Below are positions 1 to 8,060 of a DNA stretch of 35,043 nucleotides, piece after piece. A model generated the notes under the pieces. It was not told the origin of the DNA. It did no database searches and worked only from the letters and a program-made list of their open reading frames with translations. The stretch spans positions 1-35,043 of the forward strand of contig NZ_JAMJFX010000026.1 in the NCBI RefSeq assembly GCF_023544865.1, written 5' to 3'. Positions within the stretch are counted from its first letter, which is position 1; each line of letters begins with the position of its first letter. A program made the position numbers and the translations under genes. Source of the stretch: Phaeovulum molybdatiresistens. Its GTDB lineage: Bacteria; Pseudomonadota; Alphaproteobacteria; Rhodobacterales; Rhodobacteraceae.

Positions 1-122
1 AGATCCGCGTCGCCGTGCTGAACGGCTTCACAGCGCTCGGAATACCCGTCACTGAAGCTGTGGGATGAGTCTGTCCAGGGAAAGGAAAACCTCGGCCATC
101 AGCTGATTTGTGCAACAGAGCC
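1..122 (+). mobile_element. Right end of an IS5-family (IS903-type) insertion sequence
   Basis: Only the right end is in the window. It holds the last codons of a transposase and then a terminal sequence at about 104-122 whose complement begins GGCTCTGTTGCACAAATC. That closely resembles the GGCTTTGTTG... termini of the IS903 group of the IS5 family. The coding sense of the neighbouring sulfotransferase remnant begins exactly after base 122, which supports 122 as the element boundary. The left end and any target duplication lie outside the window. The family call is from memory of terminus sequences, not from a search. Confidence 0.6.
3..68 (+). CDS. IS5-type transposase, C-terminal end (partial)
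   Basis: A reading frame enters from the left edge and stops with TGA at 66-68, giving 21 residues (starting IRVAVLNGFTALG). The segment resembles the extreme C-terminus of IS5-family transposases, and a matching terminal inverted repeat lies about 40 bases downstream, as expected for this element type. The DDE catalytic core is outside the window, so activity cannot be judged. It is too short to name on its own; the assignment rests mainly on the adjoining terminus. Confidence 0.45.
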   Translation: MRVAVLNGFTALGIPVTEAVG

Positions 123-395
123 GATCACGGAGTAAAGCCTTACAGGATATCCTACGAGAGGATGATGGGCAAAGATGCTCGACTTTTTCTTTCTGATTTT
201 TCCAGATTTGCAGGTCTTCCGGAACTGACAGAAGAAATTGAAATTAAAAGTTCGCATGAAAAGATAGGGACGCGAAAGAATAATGATTTCGCGGACAGGT
301 TTCGCCACGAACACAGAATCTACCTTGACGAGGTCGCGGACGAACGAAGCGCTTGGCTTCAGAAGTTAGATGAGAACAGCTTTTTCAAATCGTGA
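123..395 (+). pseudogene. Sulfotransferase-like gene, 5'-truncated remnant
   Basis: About 90 codons remain, open from the insertion-sequence boundary to TGA at 393-395. The segment RISYERMM followed by LFLSDFSRFAGL matches the late part of the sulfotransferase fold (a 'YE+...dP...l..l..F.GL' pattern near the PAPS-binding end). No credible start exists: the only in-frame upstream start is a TTG inside the insertion-sequence terminus. The PAPS-binding P-loop and catalytic His would be N-terminal and are missing, so the product should be inactive. Its base composition is visibly more AT-rich than the following genes. Two glycan genes follow on the same strand, so the intact gene probably sulfated a surface polysaccharide. 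Family call is moderate. Confidence 0.55.
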
Positions 396-614
396 TCACC
401 GCATCGCGGTTGCTGGAATTATTCGTTGGGAAAAAGCCACCCGTCCTTACCGATAGTGACCATCTGGGCCTTGTCGCACCCTAGCCTTCGCCTGCCCCGG
501 ATTGACAGCTTTGGGGTGCGCCGATACTTCCCTTGATGGCGGGTGGCGAACCGGGAAATTGCGCAGCCTGCGGTAGCATTCAGTTGTGTTGATTGGGTTA
601 ATGAGGGAAATGTG

Positions 615-1361
615 ATGCTGCCAAAGGCAGAAGGTGTTCATTATATTGATTTTTTTCGTGACCTTCACGAAGCGATCCTGTTCGACTGGTATCTGGAAAT
701 TGGCAGCCGCAAGGGTGACAGTTTCGCGCCCGTCCGGGGAAAAACCATTGCGGTGGACCCCTACTTTCGCCTGCGTCGGCATGTGATGAACGTCAAGCGC
801 ACGTTGCTTTTGTGCCAGACGACCAGCGACGAATTCTTTGCCGATGATGCCCTGGGGCGCCTTGGGATACAGCTGTCGTTCAGCTTCCTTGATGGTATGC
901 ACCTTTTCGAATACCTCTTGCGCGATTTCATGAATACCGAGGCACACAGCCGTCCCGATGGCGTGATTGCGATGCATGATTGTTGCCCCTTCACGACCGC
1001 GATGACGACGCGCGATCTGGAAAATCTGCCCAGGGGTGCCTGGACGGGCGATGTCTGGAAGCTGATCCCGATCCTGCGGGACTATCGGCCCGACCTGACG
1101 ATCCGGGTTCTGGACGCGGCCCCGACCGGGCTTGTGCTGGTCAGCGGGCTGGACCCGCAAAACCGCGTGCTGCAGGAAAATTACGACGACATCATCGCGC
1201 GGTTTTCCGACCTCGATCTGGACAGCTTCGGACCCCAGCGGTTTGGTGAACTTTTCACCTTTGAAAGCACGCGCGCGATGATCGACAGCGGTTTTGAGCC
1301 GTTCCGCCATCTTGCGCTTGACCCCGCGCTGGTTTCGGAACCAAAGCGCGTTTCGACATGA
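615..1361 (+). CDS. Class I SAM-dependent methyltransferase-like protein
   Basis: 248 residues. Near the N-terminus LFDWYLEIGSRKGDS is a Rossmann motif I (E-I-G-x-x-x-G) for S-adenosylmethionine binding. TIAVDP fits motif II, where the acidic residue binds the ribose. Around residues 95-135, LSFSFLDGMHLFEY then GVIAMHDCCP resembles the Methyltransf_24 group, in which D-G-x-H and H-D are metal- or substrate-binding. The ATG at 615 is preferred because GAGGG lies 7 bases upstream; a GTG at 543 would add 24 residues that do not resemble the family. The GT90 gene follows on the same strand, so modification of a surface glycan or nucleotide sugar is a reasonable inference. The acceptor is unknown. 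Confidence 0.7.
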   Translation: MLPKAEGVHYIDFFRDLHEAILFDWYLEIGSRKGDSFAPVRGKTIAVDPYFRLRRHVMNVKRTLLLCQTTSDEFFADDALGRLGIQLSFSFLDGMHLFEYLLRDFMNTEAHSRPDGVIAMHDCCPFTTAMTTRDLENLPRGAWTGDVWKLIPILRDYRPDLTIRVLDAAPTGLVLVSGLDPQNRVLQENYDDIIARFSDLDLDSFGPQRFGELFTFESTRAMIDSGFEPFRHLALDPALVSEPKRVST

Positions 1362-1445
1362 GCCGCCACCCCCAAATCGTTCTGGCGACTGTTGCTGGGG
1401 ATCTGCGCTGCGCCTGGATGCCTTCGTGTGCAACGCGGTGGCGCA

Positions 1446-2522
1446 ATGACCGAGGCTGACTTTATCCGGTCTTCCGTTGCCATGCAGATCGGCGGGTTTT
1501 CCGGCCCTGTCGCGCAATCGCAAGCGGCGTTGCTGCGCGCGTTGCAGGGGGCAAGCGGGTCCGCGCTTGCGCAGCTTCCGGGCGGCACGGATGTGGTCCG
1601 GCTGGACGATGGCACCCTGCGTCGGGTTGATCCACGGGCCCTTGACCGGGCGGGCAAGGCCGAGCTTGCGCTTGCGCAGATCAACGCGGCAGGCGCCGAT
1701 TTCGGCTTTGTTGTCGATATGCAGGATCGCCGCCTGCGCAGCCTGGCGGAGCCGGGGGCGCCGTGCTGGCCCGTTTTCTGTTTCAACAGGCGGGCTGCAG
1801 ATGATCAGCGCATCTTGTGGCCGCTGCCGATCTATCACGATTTGCGGGGCGACCAGTTCCTTGCCGATGTGCGGCCCGATGCCGTCGCCTGGGAAGACAA
1901 GGTCGCGCGGGTCGTCTGGCGCGGGATTACCGGCGGACGGGTGATGGGCCCGACCCCGCGGGAAGAGGGTTTGCGGCTGAAACGCCTGCTGCGGCGCCAT
2001 GCGAACGGCCGGATGAACGATGCCACGCTGGCATCGCAGCTGGCGGGCCTGCCCCGCTTCAACGCCCTGACCCGGGTGCAAGGCGATCCGCGGTTCGATT
2101 TCGGTTTCGTCGATGGCGACGGCTACATCATCGAAGAAACGCCATTTCATGCGCCTTTGGGCCGCCCGCGCCTGACGCGCCTGGACATGCAGCGCTGCAA
2201 ATATATCGCGGTGCTGCGGGGGCTGGATGTCGGGTCAAGCTTTTATTGGGTCATGAACTCGGGCTCTGTCGGGTTCGTGATGGAAACACCATTCGAAACC
2301 TTTGCTTCGCGCCATTTCCGCCCTTGGGAACATTACATCCCCTTCCGCGAGGATTGTTCCGATCTGACCGAACGTTACACTTGGGCCGAGGCGCATCCCG
2401 AAGAATGCCGGAACATGACGCGCCGCGCGGCAGAGGTGTGCCGCCTGCTATCGCGCGCCGATCTTCGTGCAACGATCCTGCGCGAGGTGGTTGCCAGCGT
2501 CGGCGCCCAGCCGCGGGCGTGA
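1446..2522 (+). CDS. GT90-family glycosyltransferase (CAP10/LpsA-like)
   Basis: 358 residues from the chosen ATG. Features of the CAP10/LpsA-like glycosyltransferase family 90 are visible: WEDKVARVVWRG in the middle (K...W-R-G), a K-Y-x-x-V-L-R-G segment at the usual 'KY...lDG..wS' position, then PWEHYIPFREDCSDL, the P-W-x-H-Y-x-P...D-L signature, and a late helical segment with repeated Arg. Family members transfer xylose or related sugars to lipopolysaccharide or capsule, usually at the cytoplasmic face. An ATG at 1392 would add 18 residues without a better ribosome-binding site; GGTGG stands just before 1446. It lies 84 bases after the methyltransferase, probably in the same transcript. 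The 3' end faces the convergent cyclase gene. Confidence 0.75.
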   Translation: MTEADFIRSSVAMQIGGFSGPVAQSQAALLRALQGASGSALAQLPGGTDVVRLDDGTLRRVDPRALDRAGKAELALAQINAAGADFGFVVDMQDRRLRSLAEPGAPCWPVFCFNRRAADDQRILWPLPIYHDLRGDQFLADVRPDAVAWEDKVARVVWRGITGGRVMGPTPREEGLRLKRLLRRHANGRMNDATLASQLAGLPRFNALTRVQGDPRFDFGFVDGDGYIIEETPFHAPLGRPRLTRLDMQRCKYIAVLRGLDVGSSFYWVMNSGSVGFVMETPFETFASRHFRPWEHYIPFREDCSDLTERYTWAEAHPEECRNMTRRAAEVCRLLSRADLRATILREVVASVGAQPRA

Positions 2523-2560
2523 GGAACGCGCCGTGCCCGCCAAACGCTGTAGCCTCCTGA

Positions 2561-3574
2561 TCAGATCGTCGCGACCGGGGTCACGGGCGATCCGATCGCG
2601 CCGGGAAGGCGCAGGGGGGGCGCGGTCAGGAAGCAGGCGGATCGGTCGCGCGTGGCCAGTGCCTCGGCCAGATCCTTCAGATACCAAAGCTCGGCCAGGG
2701 GCATTCCCAGCTTGAACAGGCAATGGTGGTGCAGCGGCAGGCGCAGGCAGCAGGCGTGCGGGTCGCCATGCGGGTTTTCGACGGCGTAATTGTCGGCGGC
2801 GATGGCGGCGATGCGGGTTTCGGTGATCCAGTCGTGCAGCGCCTCATCCTGGCCGTCCAGCACCGCGCCGGTGCGGTCCAGACGGTCGGGGTCGGGGGCC
2901 TGCTGCATGTCCAGCAACGCCTCGGCATAGCCGGTGCGCAACAGCACGATGTCGCCCTTGCGGATCTCGACCCCCTGCGCGGCGATCGCCTGTTCCAGCG
3001 CGGCCCGGCCCACGATGGTGCGCCCGGTGCCGAAGTGGCGGGCCAGATCGATCAGCACCGCGCGGCCCTGCACCCCGGTTGTCGCCATCTCGCTGACCGA
3101 TAGCTTGCGGGCAAAGGATCCGTGAGGGCTGCCCGGTTCCTGGCCCAGAACATCATGATCGGCGCGGAAGCCGTTGTAATAGACCCGCTCGGCCACGCCA
3201 TCGCCATCGGCATCGAACAGCGCGCCGACATGGGCCAGCGAATCCCATTGCGTGGAATATTGCGTGCTGAGCACCACCTGATCGTCGCTGAGAACGTCGC
3301 GCAGCAGCGGATCGACCTTGGCCAGCGGATAGTTCACATAGGCCGTGTCGCCCAGAAAGGTGGGGGCCAGACGCGGCGGCTTGCGCCGGGGGTTCAGCGT
3401 CAGCGCGCCGGGAATATCCAGTGGCAGGGACAGGCAGAAGGCCCGGCCTTCGCGGATTTCTGCGGCACCTGCCAGACGCTCGGTCGGGCCGATATGGTTC
3501 AGCGTGCCCAGTTGATCGTCGCGCCCGAAATCACCCCAGTTGGATTTTTCGGGGCGGTTGATCCAGTCCGGCAT
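2561..3574 (-). CDS. Cyclase-family (PF04199-like) metal-dependent hydrolase
   Basis: 337 residues, the size of the longer branch of the cyclase / kynurenine-formamidase-like family. The metal-binding H-x-G-T-H-x-D-x-P-x-H motif appears in a variant form, QYSTQWDSLAHVG near residue 110, with Gln replacing two of the usual His; other members of the long branch also carry TQWD-x-L-x-H. GDIVLLRTGY and a late DNYAVEN...LHHHCLFKLGM are also typical. Members hydrolyse amide or lactone bonds in aromatic-acid or related pathways. The ATG directly abuts the TGA of the dehydrogenase gene upstream, so the two are surely cotranscribed and probably translationally coupled. The substrate is unknown. Confidence 0.75.
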   Translation of the reverse strand: MPDWINRPEKSNWGDFGRDDQLGTLNHIGPTERLAGAAEIREGRAFCLSLPLDIPGALTLNPRRKPPRLAPTFLGDTAYVNYPLAKVDPLLRDVLSDDQVVLSTQYSTQWDSLAHVGALFDADGDGVAERVYYNGFRADHDVLGQEPGSPHGSFARKLSVSEMATTGVQGRAVLIDLARHFGTGRTIVGRAALEQAIAAQGVEIRKGDIVLLRTGYAEALLDMQQAPDPDRLDRTGAVLDGQDEALHDWITETRIAAIAADNYAVENPHGDPHACCLRLPLHHHCLFKLGMPLAELWYLKDLAEALATRDRSACFLTAPPLRLPGAIGSPVTPVATI

Positions 3575-4492
3575 TCATGCCTCCTTGTCGTTGGGCGGCG
3601 CCGTGGCACCAATCGCGATCACCTGGCGCAGGGCCTGTTCCAGCGCCTCGGCCCGCTGGTTCAGGGCGCTGTCCCAGTCATAAAAACCTTTGCCGCTTTT
3701 ACGCCCCAGCGCGCCGTTGTCCACAAGCGACCGAAGCGCGGCGGGCGGCGTGGCGTCGGTGGCAAGCTGGGGGTAAAGGTAGGACGCGATGTTCAGATGG
3801 GTATCCAGCCCGTTCAGATCGCGTTGCAGGAACGGCCCGATCAGCGCCAGCCGCACGCCCAGACTGTGCTGCACGATCGCGTCGATCGTCGCCGCGTCGG
3901 CCACGCCGGTTTCGACCAGGTGGAAACATTCGCGCATCATCGCATGCTGGATGCGGTTGGCGACAAAGCCGGGCACCTCGATCTTCAGGACCGCGGGCAC
4001 CTTGCCGCTTTGGCGCAGGATGTCGGCCAGCCGGGCAGTGGTGGCCGCGGGCGTCTGCGGGCCGCCGATCACCTCGACCACGGGGATGACATCGGCGGGG
4101 TTGAAGAAATGCGCGATGACCAGGCGTTCGGGGTGGCGCATCCCGGCGCAAAGATCGCGACTCATCAGCCCCGAGGTGTTCGACGCGATGATCGTCTGAT
4201 CCGATACGGCCGCCTCGATGTCGCGCAAGACGCGGTGCTTCAGCGCGAGGTTTTCCGGGACCGCCTCGATCACCAGGGGCGTGTCGCGCCAGTCCGGTGC
4301 CAGATCGGACAGCGCCGGGGCCAGGGTCAGGCGCGATCTGTCTTGCCCCGTGCGGGCCATGAAATCGGAAGCGATTTCAAGTGCTTGGCTGTTCGGATCA
4401 ATCAGGCCGACGGCAAATCCGGCGGCCATAAAATGCGCGGCGATGCGCTGTCCCATGACCCCGGCCCCAATGATCGCAACCCGCATCGTCAT
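3575..4492 (-). CDS. 3-hydroxyacyl-CoA dehydrogenase family protein
   Basis: About 305 residues. The N-terminus MTMRVAIIGAGVMG holds the G-x-G-x-x-G NAD-binding motif. VIEAVPENLALK, IASNTSG and AHFFNPADVIPVVEV are the standard NAD-domain segments; the His of AHFFNP is the catalytic His. VPGFVANRIQ opens the C-terminal dimerisation domain, and GRKSGKGFYDW is the family's closing motif. The size and single C-terminal domain fit 3-hydroxybutyryl-CoA dehydrogenase or L-carnitine-dehydrogenase-like enzymes. Several upstream in-frame starts exist; the ATG at 4492 (or 4486) is chosen because the Rossmann strand starts there. It shares an operon with the cyclase downstream and is divergent from the acid transporter, which suggests oxidation of an imported hydroxy acid or its CoA ester. 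Confidence 0.8.
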   Translation of the reverse strand: MTMRVAIIGAGVMGQRIAAHFMAAGFAVGLIDPNSQALEIASDFMARTGQDRSRLTLAPALSDLAPDWRDTPLVIEAVPENLALKHRVLRDIEAAVSDQTIIASNTSGLMSRDLCAGMRHPERLVIAHFFNPADVIPVVEVIGGPQTPAATTARLADILRQSGKVPAVLKIEVPGFVANRIQHAMMRECFHLVETGVADAATIDAIVQHSLGVRLALIGPFLQRDLNGLDTHLNIASYLYPQLATDATPPAALRSLVDNGALGRKSGKGFYDWDSALNQRAEALEQALRQVIAIGATAPPNDKEA

Positions 4493-4518
4493 GTTCCACC
4501 CCGGCATTCTCATATACA

Positions 4519-4548
4519 TTGACAAAATAATACGGAACTTTTTATAGC
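4519..4548 (+). promoter_or_regulatory. Sigma70-like promoter for the transporter operon
   Basis: TTGACA at 4519-4524 and TATAGC at 4543-4548 are separated by 18 bases, close to the housekeeping consensus. The stretch is strikingly AT-rich for this DNA and lies in the 120-base spacer between the divergent dehydrogenase and transporter genes. CACTT and AAGTG half-sites at 4548-4552 and 4559-4563 form a short inverted repeat over the predicted start region and could be a repressor site. Confidence 0.5.
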
Positions 4549-4612
4549 ACTTCAATATAAGTGAAACGAGGGGGCCGGGACTGTCCACGGACGTCGCCGG
4601 CAGGAGGAAAAA

Positions 4613-5938
4613 GTGAACGGACTTGCAAATTTCTTCACGCGGATCGTGAACCGCTACATGCCCGACCCGCTGGTCGTGGCGGTCCTGCTGACCGCGCTGA
4701 CCTTGGTGTTCGCCATGGTCTGGCAGGGCACCGGCTTCCTTGATGCGACCCGTTATTGGGGCAAGGGGTTCTGGGAACTGCTGGCGTTCTCGATGCAGAT
4801 GACGGTGATCTTGCTGGCGGGCTATATTCTGGCCAAGACGCCGGTGGTTGACCGGCTGATGAACTGGGTCGTGGCGGGCATTCACACGCCCCGCGCGGCG
4901 ATCATCGCGGCCACGCTGTTCGGCGGCGTGGGCAGCTGGGTGAACTGGGGCTTTGGCCTGGTGATCGGCACGCTGATCGCGCAGAAGCTGGGCCAGAAGG
5001 TCAAGGGCCTGCACTATCCGCTGGTCATCGCCGCGGGCTATTCGGGCTTTGCGCTTTACGGGATCGGGCTGTCGGGTTCGGTGCCGCTGCTGCTGAACAC
5101 CCCCGGTCACTTCCTTGAGGAAAAGATCGGTCTGGTGCCGCTGTCGGATACCATCTTCTCGCCGATCATGCTGATCACCAGCCTGCTGATCGTGGTGACC
5201 ATGCCCTTCTTCAATGCGATGCTGCACCCCAAGGCCGGCCAGCCGATCATTGAGGCCAAGCCCGAAGCCCCCGTTGCCGCGCCCGAGGTTGAAACCCATG
5301 CGCCCACCTTTGCCGACCGGCTGAACAACAGCCCGGTGATCGGCGTGGGCGTCGGCCTGTTCGGCCTGCTCTATTGCGCGCTGTATCTGAGCGATGGCGG
5401 CGGGATCACGCTGAACCTGGTCAACACGCTGTTCGTGTTCCTGGGTATCCTGCTGTTCGTCACGCCGAACCGCTTTCTGGCGACGCTAAGCGATGGCGCG
5501 CGGATCGTGGGCAACATCATCATCCAGTATCCGTTCTACGCCGGTATCCTTGGCATCCTGTCGGGTTCGGGCCTGATCGTGACCTTCGCGGGCTGGTTCG
5601 TGGCGATTTCCTCGGCCGAAACGCTGCCGATCTGGTCGTTCATCTCGTCGGGGTTGATCAACATCTTCGTGCCCTCGGGCGGTGGCCAGTGGGTCATCCA
5701 GGGCCCGGTGATGATGGAGGCCGCGGCCCAGCTGGGCGCCTCGGTTCCGGCCACGGCGATCGCGGTGCAGATCGGCGACCAGTGGACCAACATGGTGCAG
5801 CCGTTCTGGCTTTTGCCGGCGCTGGCGATCTCGGGGCTGAAGCTGCGCGACATCATGGGCTATATGGTGCTGGTGCTGTTCTACCTGGGCGTCATTTACG
5901 GGGCGGCGGTCGCGATCTGGGGCTTCATCGGGGTTTGA
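4613..5938 (+). CDS. AtoE-type short-chain fatty acid transporter
   Basis: 441 residues with about ten to twelve hydrophobic segments. The opening MNGLANFFTRIVNRYMPDPLVVAVLLT, the VNWGFGLVIG segment near residue 125 and FVPSGGGQWVIQGPVM near residue 355 are characteristic of the AtoE/TIGR00366 family of short-chain fatty acid permeases of the inner membrane. The start is GTG, preceded by a strong CAGGAGG site 6 bases upstream. It begins a probable four-gene operon with the YciI-like, muconolactone-isomerase-like and SDR genes, so it likely imports the carboxylic acid that the cluster degrades. Whether that is a simple short-chain acid or a ring-derived acid cannot be told. Confidence 0.8.
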   Translation: MNGLANFFTRIVNRYMPDPLVVAVLLTALTLVFAMVWQGTGFLDATRYWGKGFWELLAFSMQMTVILLAGYILAKTPVVDRLMNWVVAGIHTPRAAIIAATLFGGVGSWVNWGFGLVIGTLIAQKLGQKVKGLHYPLVIAAGYSGFALYGIGLSGSVPLLLNTPGHFLEEKIGLVPLSDTIFSPIMLITSLLIVVTMPFFNAMLHPKAGQPIIEAKPEAPVAAPEVETHAPTFADRLNNSPVIGVGVGLFGLLYCALYLSDGGGITLNLVNTLFVFLGILLFVTPNRFLATLSDGARIVGNIIIQYPFYAGILGILSGSGLIVTFAGWFVAISSAETLPIWSFISSGLINIFVPSGGGQWVIQGPVMMEAAAQLGASVPATAIAVQIGDQWTNMVQPFWLLPALAISGLKLRDIMGYMVLVLFYLGVIYGAAVAIWGFIGV

Positions 5939-5944
5939 TGACAC

Positions 5945-6250
5945 ATGCCCTTTATGGTGGAAACCTATGACAAACCCGGCTGCGCAGAATTGCGCAGCCA
6001 ACTTCGCCCCGCGCATCTGGACTATCTTGAGGCGAACAAGGCCCTTTTGCTGGCCTGCGGGGCAAAGCTTTCGGATACGGGCGATGTGGCCAGCGGCGGG
6101 CTTTACCTGCTGGATGTCGAAACCCGTTCCGAGGCCGAGGCCTTTATCGCCGCCGATCCTTTCGCGCAAGGCGATCTGTTTCAGCGGGTGTTCATCACCC
6201 GCTGGCGCAAGGCCTATCTGGCCGGACAAAACACCCTGACGGAGGGCTGA
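5945..6250 (+). CDS. YciI-like small protein
   Basis: 101 residues. MPFMVETYDKPG...LRPAHLDYLEAN...GLYLLDVETRSEAEAFIAADPFAQGDLF follows the YciI / YCII-related pattern: a ferredoxin-like fold with a conserved R-x-x-H-x-x-Y/F, then the E-A-x-x-F-x-x-x-D-P-x-x motif. The fold is related to muconolactone isomerase, and members occur in aromatic degradation clusters with isomerase or dehalogenase-like roles. It starts 6 bases after the transporter stop and ends one base before the next ATG, so it belongs to that operon. The reaction is not predictable from sequence. Confidence 0.75.
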   Translation: MPFMVETYDKPGCAELRSQLRPAHLDYLEANKALLLACGAKLSDTGDVASGGLYLLDVETRSEAEAFIAADPFAQGDLFQRVFITRWRKAYLAGQNTLTEG

Positions 6251-6251
6251 G

Positions 6252-6542
6252 ATGCTGTATCAGGTGGAAATGATCGTCCGCATTCCGCAGGACATGGACC
6301 CCGAAATCGCCGCCGATCTGAAGGCGCGCGAAAAGACCTATTCGCAGGATCTGCAACGCGCGGGCATCTGGCGTCACATCTGGCGGGTGGCGGGGGCCTA
6401 TGCGAACCTGTCGATCTTTGATTGCCGCGACAACACCCACCTGCATGAGGTGCTGACGGGCCTGCCGCTCTATCCCTATATGGACATTTCGGTAAAGCCG
6501 CTGTGTCGGCATCCGTCCTCGATCCATGAGGGTGATGCATGA
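6252..6542 (+). CDS. Muconolactone delta-isomerase-like protein
   Basis: 96 residues, the normal length of CatC. MLYQVEMIVRIPQDMD...EKTYSQDLQRAGIWRHIWRVAGAYANLSIFDC...LHEVLTGLPLYPYM has the layout of muconolactone delta-isomerase, including the R-x-x-G-x-x-A-N-x-x-I-F segment and the L-x-x-L-P-L-x-P-x motif. CatC converts (+)-muconolactone to 3-oxoadipate enol-lactone in the catechol branch of the beta-ketoadipate pathway. No catA or catB is present, so a related lactone may be the substrate here. GGAGGG lies just upstream, and the gene overlaps the SDR by ATGA. The family is clear; the exact reaction is inferred. Confidence 0.75.
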   Translation: MLYQVEMIVRIPQDMDPEIAADLKAREKTYSQDLQRAGIWRHIWRVAGAYANLSIFDCRDNTHLHEVLTGLPLYPYMDISVKPLCRHPSSIHEGDA

Positions 6543-7255
6543 CTGGCTTTGCGCGGGGCGTCGCGGTCATCACCGGCGGCAGCCGGGGGATTGGGGCTGC
6601 GATCACCCGGCGGCTGGCGGCGGACGGGTTCCGCACCGTCGTTCTGGACATTGTTGACCCGGACGGGCCCTGCGACCACTTCCTTCAGGTCGATCTGTCC
6701 GATCTGGATGCGGCCCGCGCCGCCGCGGCGCAGGTCGCGGCGGACCATGCGGTCACCTGTCTGGTGAACAATGTCGGTATCGTCGCGCCCGCCCCGCTTG
6801 AGGAGGTGCGCGCCGAGGATCTGGACCGGCTGATGCATGTGAACCTGCGCCCCTCGCTGATCTGCGCGCAGGCGTTCCTGCCCGCGATGAAGGCGGCAGG
6901 CGGCGGGCGGATCGTGATGAACACCAGCCGCGTGACGCTGGGCAAGGAATTGCGCAGCCTTTACAGCGCGACCAAGGGCGCGGCGCAGTCGATGGCGCGG
7001 ACCTGGGCGCTTGAACTGGGGCCGCACGGCATTACCGTGAATTGCGTGGCCCCCGGCCCGATCGCGACCGACGCCTTCTGGAAGAACAATCCCCCCGACG
7101 CGCCGCTGACGCGCGACATCATTTCCAAGGTTCCGGTCAAGCGCCTGGGCACGGGCGAGGATGTCGCCAATGCGGTGTCCTTCTTCTGCGCGCCCGAGGC
7201 GGGCTTTGTCACCGGACAGACGCTGTTTGTTTGCGGGGGCGTCACCGTCGGCTGA
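6539..7255 (+). CDS. Short-chain dehydrogenase/reductase (SDR)
   Basis: 238 residues, a classical SDR. AVITGGSRGIGAAI near the N-terminus is the T-G-x-x-x-G-x-G cofactor motif, and VLDIVDP after strand 2 favours NAD over NADP because an Asp follows. LVNNVGIV is the NNAG-equivalent segment. The catalytic residues appear as MNTSR and LYSATKGA (Tyr-x-x-x-Lys). VAPGPIATDAF and a final GQTLFVCGGVTVG are typical. It overlaps the preceding isomerase-like gene by four bases (ATGA) with GAGGGTG upstream, so the two are translationally coupled. It probably oxidises a hydroxyl or reduces a keto group in the same route; the substrate is unknown. Confidence 0.85.
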   Translation: MTGFARGVAVITGGSRGIGAAITRRLAADGFRTVVLDIVDPDGPCDHFLQVDLSDLDAARAAAAQVAADHAVTCLVNNVGIVAPAPLEEVRAEDLDRLMHVNLRPSLICAQAFLPAMKAAGGGRIVMNTSRVTLGKELRSLYSATKGAAQSMARTWALELGPHGITVNCVAPGPIATDAFWKNNPPDAPLTRDIISKVPVKRLGTGEDVANAVSFFCAPEAGFVTGQTLFVCGGVTVG

Positions 7256-7272
7256 CGCAACGCCCCTTTCCC

Positions 7273-8049
7273 TTATCCCAGATGTTCGATCAGCAGCCCG
7301 GCGAAAACGTCGGGCTGTTCCACACAGGGCATGTGGCCCGCATTGGCGATTTCGACATAGCGCGCGCCGGGGATCTGCGCGGCCGTGGCCTGCACCAGCG
7401 TGGGCGGGGTGGAACAATCCTCGGCCCCGGCGATGACCAGCGTGGGCGGGGTGATGCGGGGCAGGGCGGCGGTATAATCGGCGTCGCGGATCGCGGCGCA
7501 GACATCGGCATAGCCCTGCGCGGGGGTGCGTTCCAGCATCGCCCGCCACATCGCGAAATCTTCGGTGTCCTGATACCCCGGCGCGAACCAGCGCTGCAGG
7601 ATCATGTCTGAAATGCTGGCGATCCCGTCCTTCAGCACCGCGTCGATCCGCGGGTTCCAGATGTCCGGCGTGCCGATCTTGGCGGCGGTATCGGCCAGCA
7701 CCAGATGCGTCATCGCCCCGGGCCTGCGCTGCACCAGTGCCTGCATGATCAGCCCGCCCACCGAAAGCCCGACCCCGGCAAAGCGGGAAATGGCGTAATG
7801 GTCCAGCAGCGTTTCCAGATCGGCGGCCATCGTTTCAATGCTTTGGCCGGGCAGGGCGGTGCTTAGCCCGTGGCCGCGCTTGTCATGGCGCAGGATGCCC
7901 CAGCCTTCGGGCAGGCGGGCCACCACCCGGTCCCAGACCCGCAGGTCGGTGCCCAGCGAATTGGCAAAGACCACGACGGGCTGTCCCGCCGCCGCCGGGC
8001 GATAGCCGTGATGGATGCCGCGGAATGCGGTGAACTGTTCTTGTGTCAT
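7273..8049 (-). CDS. Alpha/beta hydrolase, 3-oxoadipate enol-lactonase-like
   Basis: 258 residues, matching the size of PcaD. VVVFANSLGTDLRVWD forms the oxyanion-hole region, and WGILRHDKRGHG is typical of enol-lactonases. GVGLSVGGL is the nucleophile elbow (Ser in G-x-S-x-G), AGAEDCSTPP carries the acidic residue, and NAGHMPCVEQP the catalytic His. PcaD hydrolyses 3-oxoadipate enol-lactone to 3-oxoadipate, exactly the step after CatC, so its presence beside a CatC-like gene supports a beta-ketoadipate-like route. It lies 11 bases downstream of the LysR gene on the same strand and is convergent with the SDR. Confidence 0.8.
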   Translation of the reverse strand: MTQEQFTAFRGIHHGYRPAAAGQPVVVFANSLGTDLRVWDRVVARLPEGWGILRHDKRGHGLSTALPGQSIETMAADLETLLDHYAISRFAGVGLSVGGLIMQALVQRRPGAMTHLVLADTAAKIGTPDIWNPRIDAVLKDGIASISDMILQRWFAPGYQDTEDFAMWRAMLERTPAQGYADVCAAIRDADYTAALPRITPPTLVIAGAEDCSTPPTLVQATAAQIPGARYVEIANAGHMPCVEQPDVFAGLLIEHLG

Positions 8050-8060
8050 CTTGGGGTCCG

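Noticed and set aside
108..122. TTG start for the sulfotransferase-like remnant
   Set aside because: It lies inside the terminal repeat of the insertion sequence, so it is an accident of the junction.
447..2150. A 567-codon open frame on the minus strand opposite the methyltransferase and GT90 genes
   Set aside because: It is a high-GC antisense shadow: the plus-strand frames carry recognisable family motifs, while this one is Arg/Gln/Pro-rich without domains.
3122..4522. A 466-codon plus-strand open frame opposite the cyclase and dehydrogenase
   Set aside because: The opposite strand carries clear NAD-binding and catalytic motifs; this frame is low-complexity and Arg/Gln-rich.
4493..5299. 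N-terminal extension of the hydroxyacyl-CoA dehydrogenase frame
   Set aside because: The added residues are antisense to the AtoE transporter, and the Rossmann fold starts only at 4492 or 4486.
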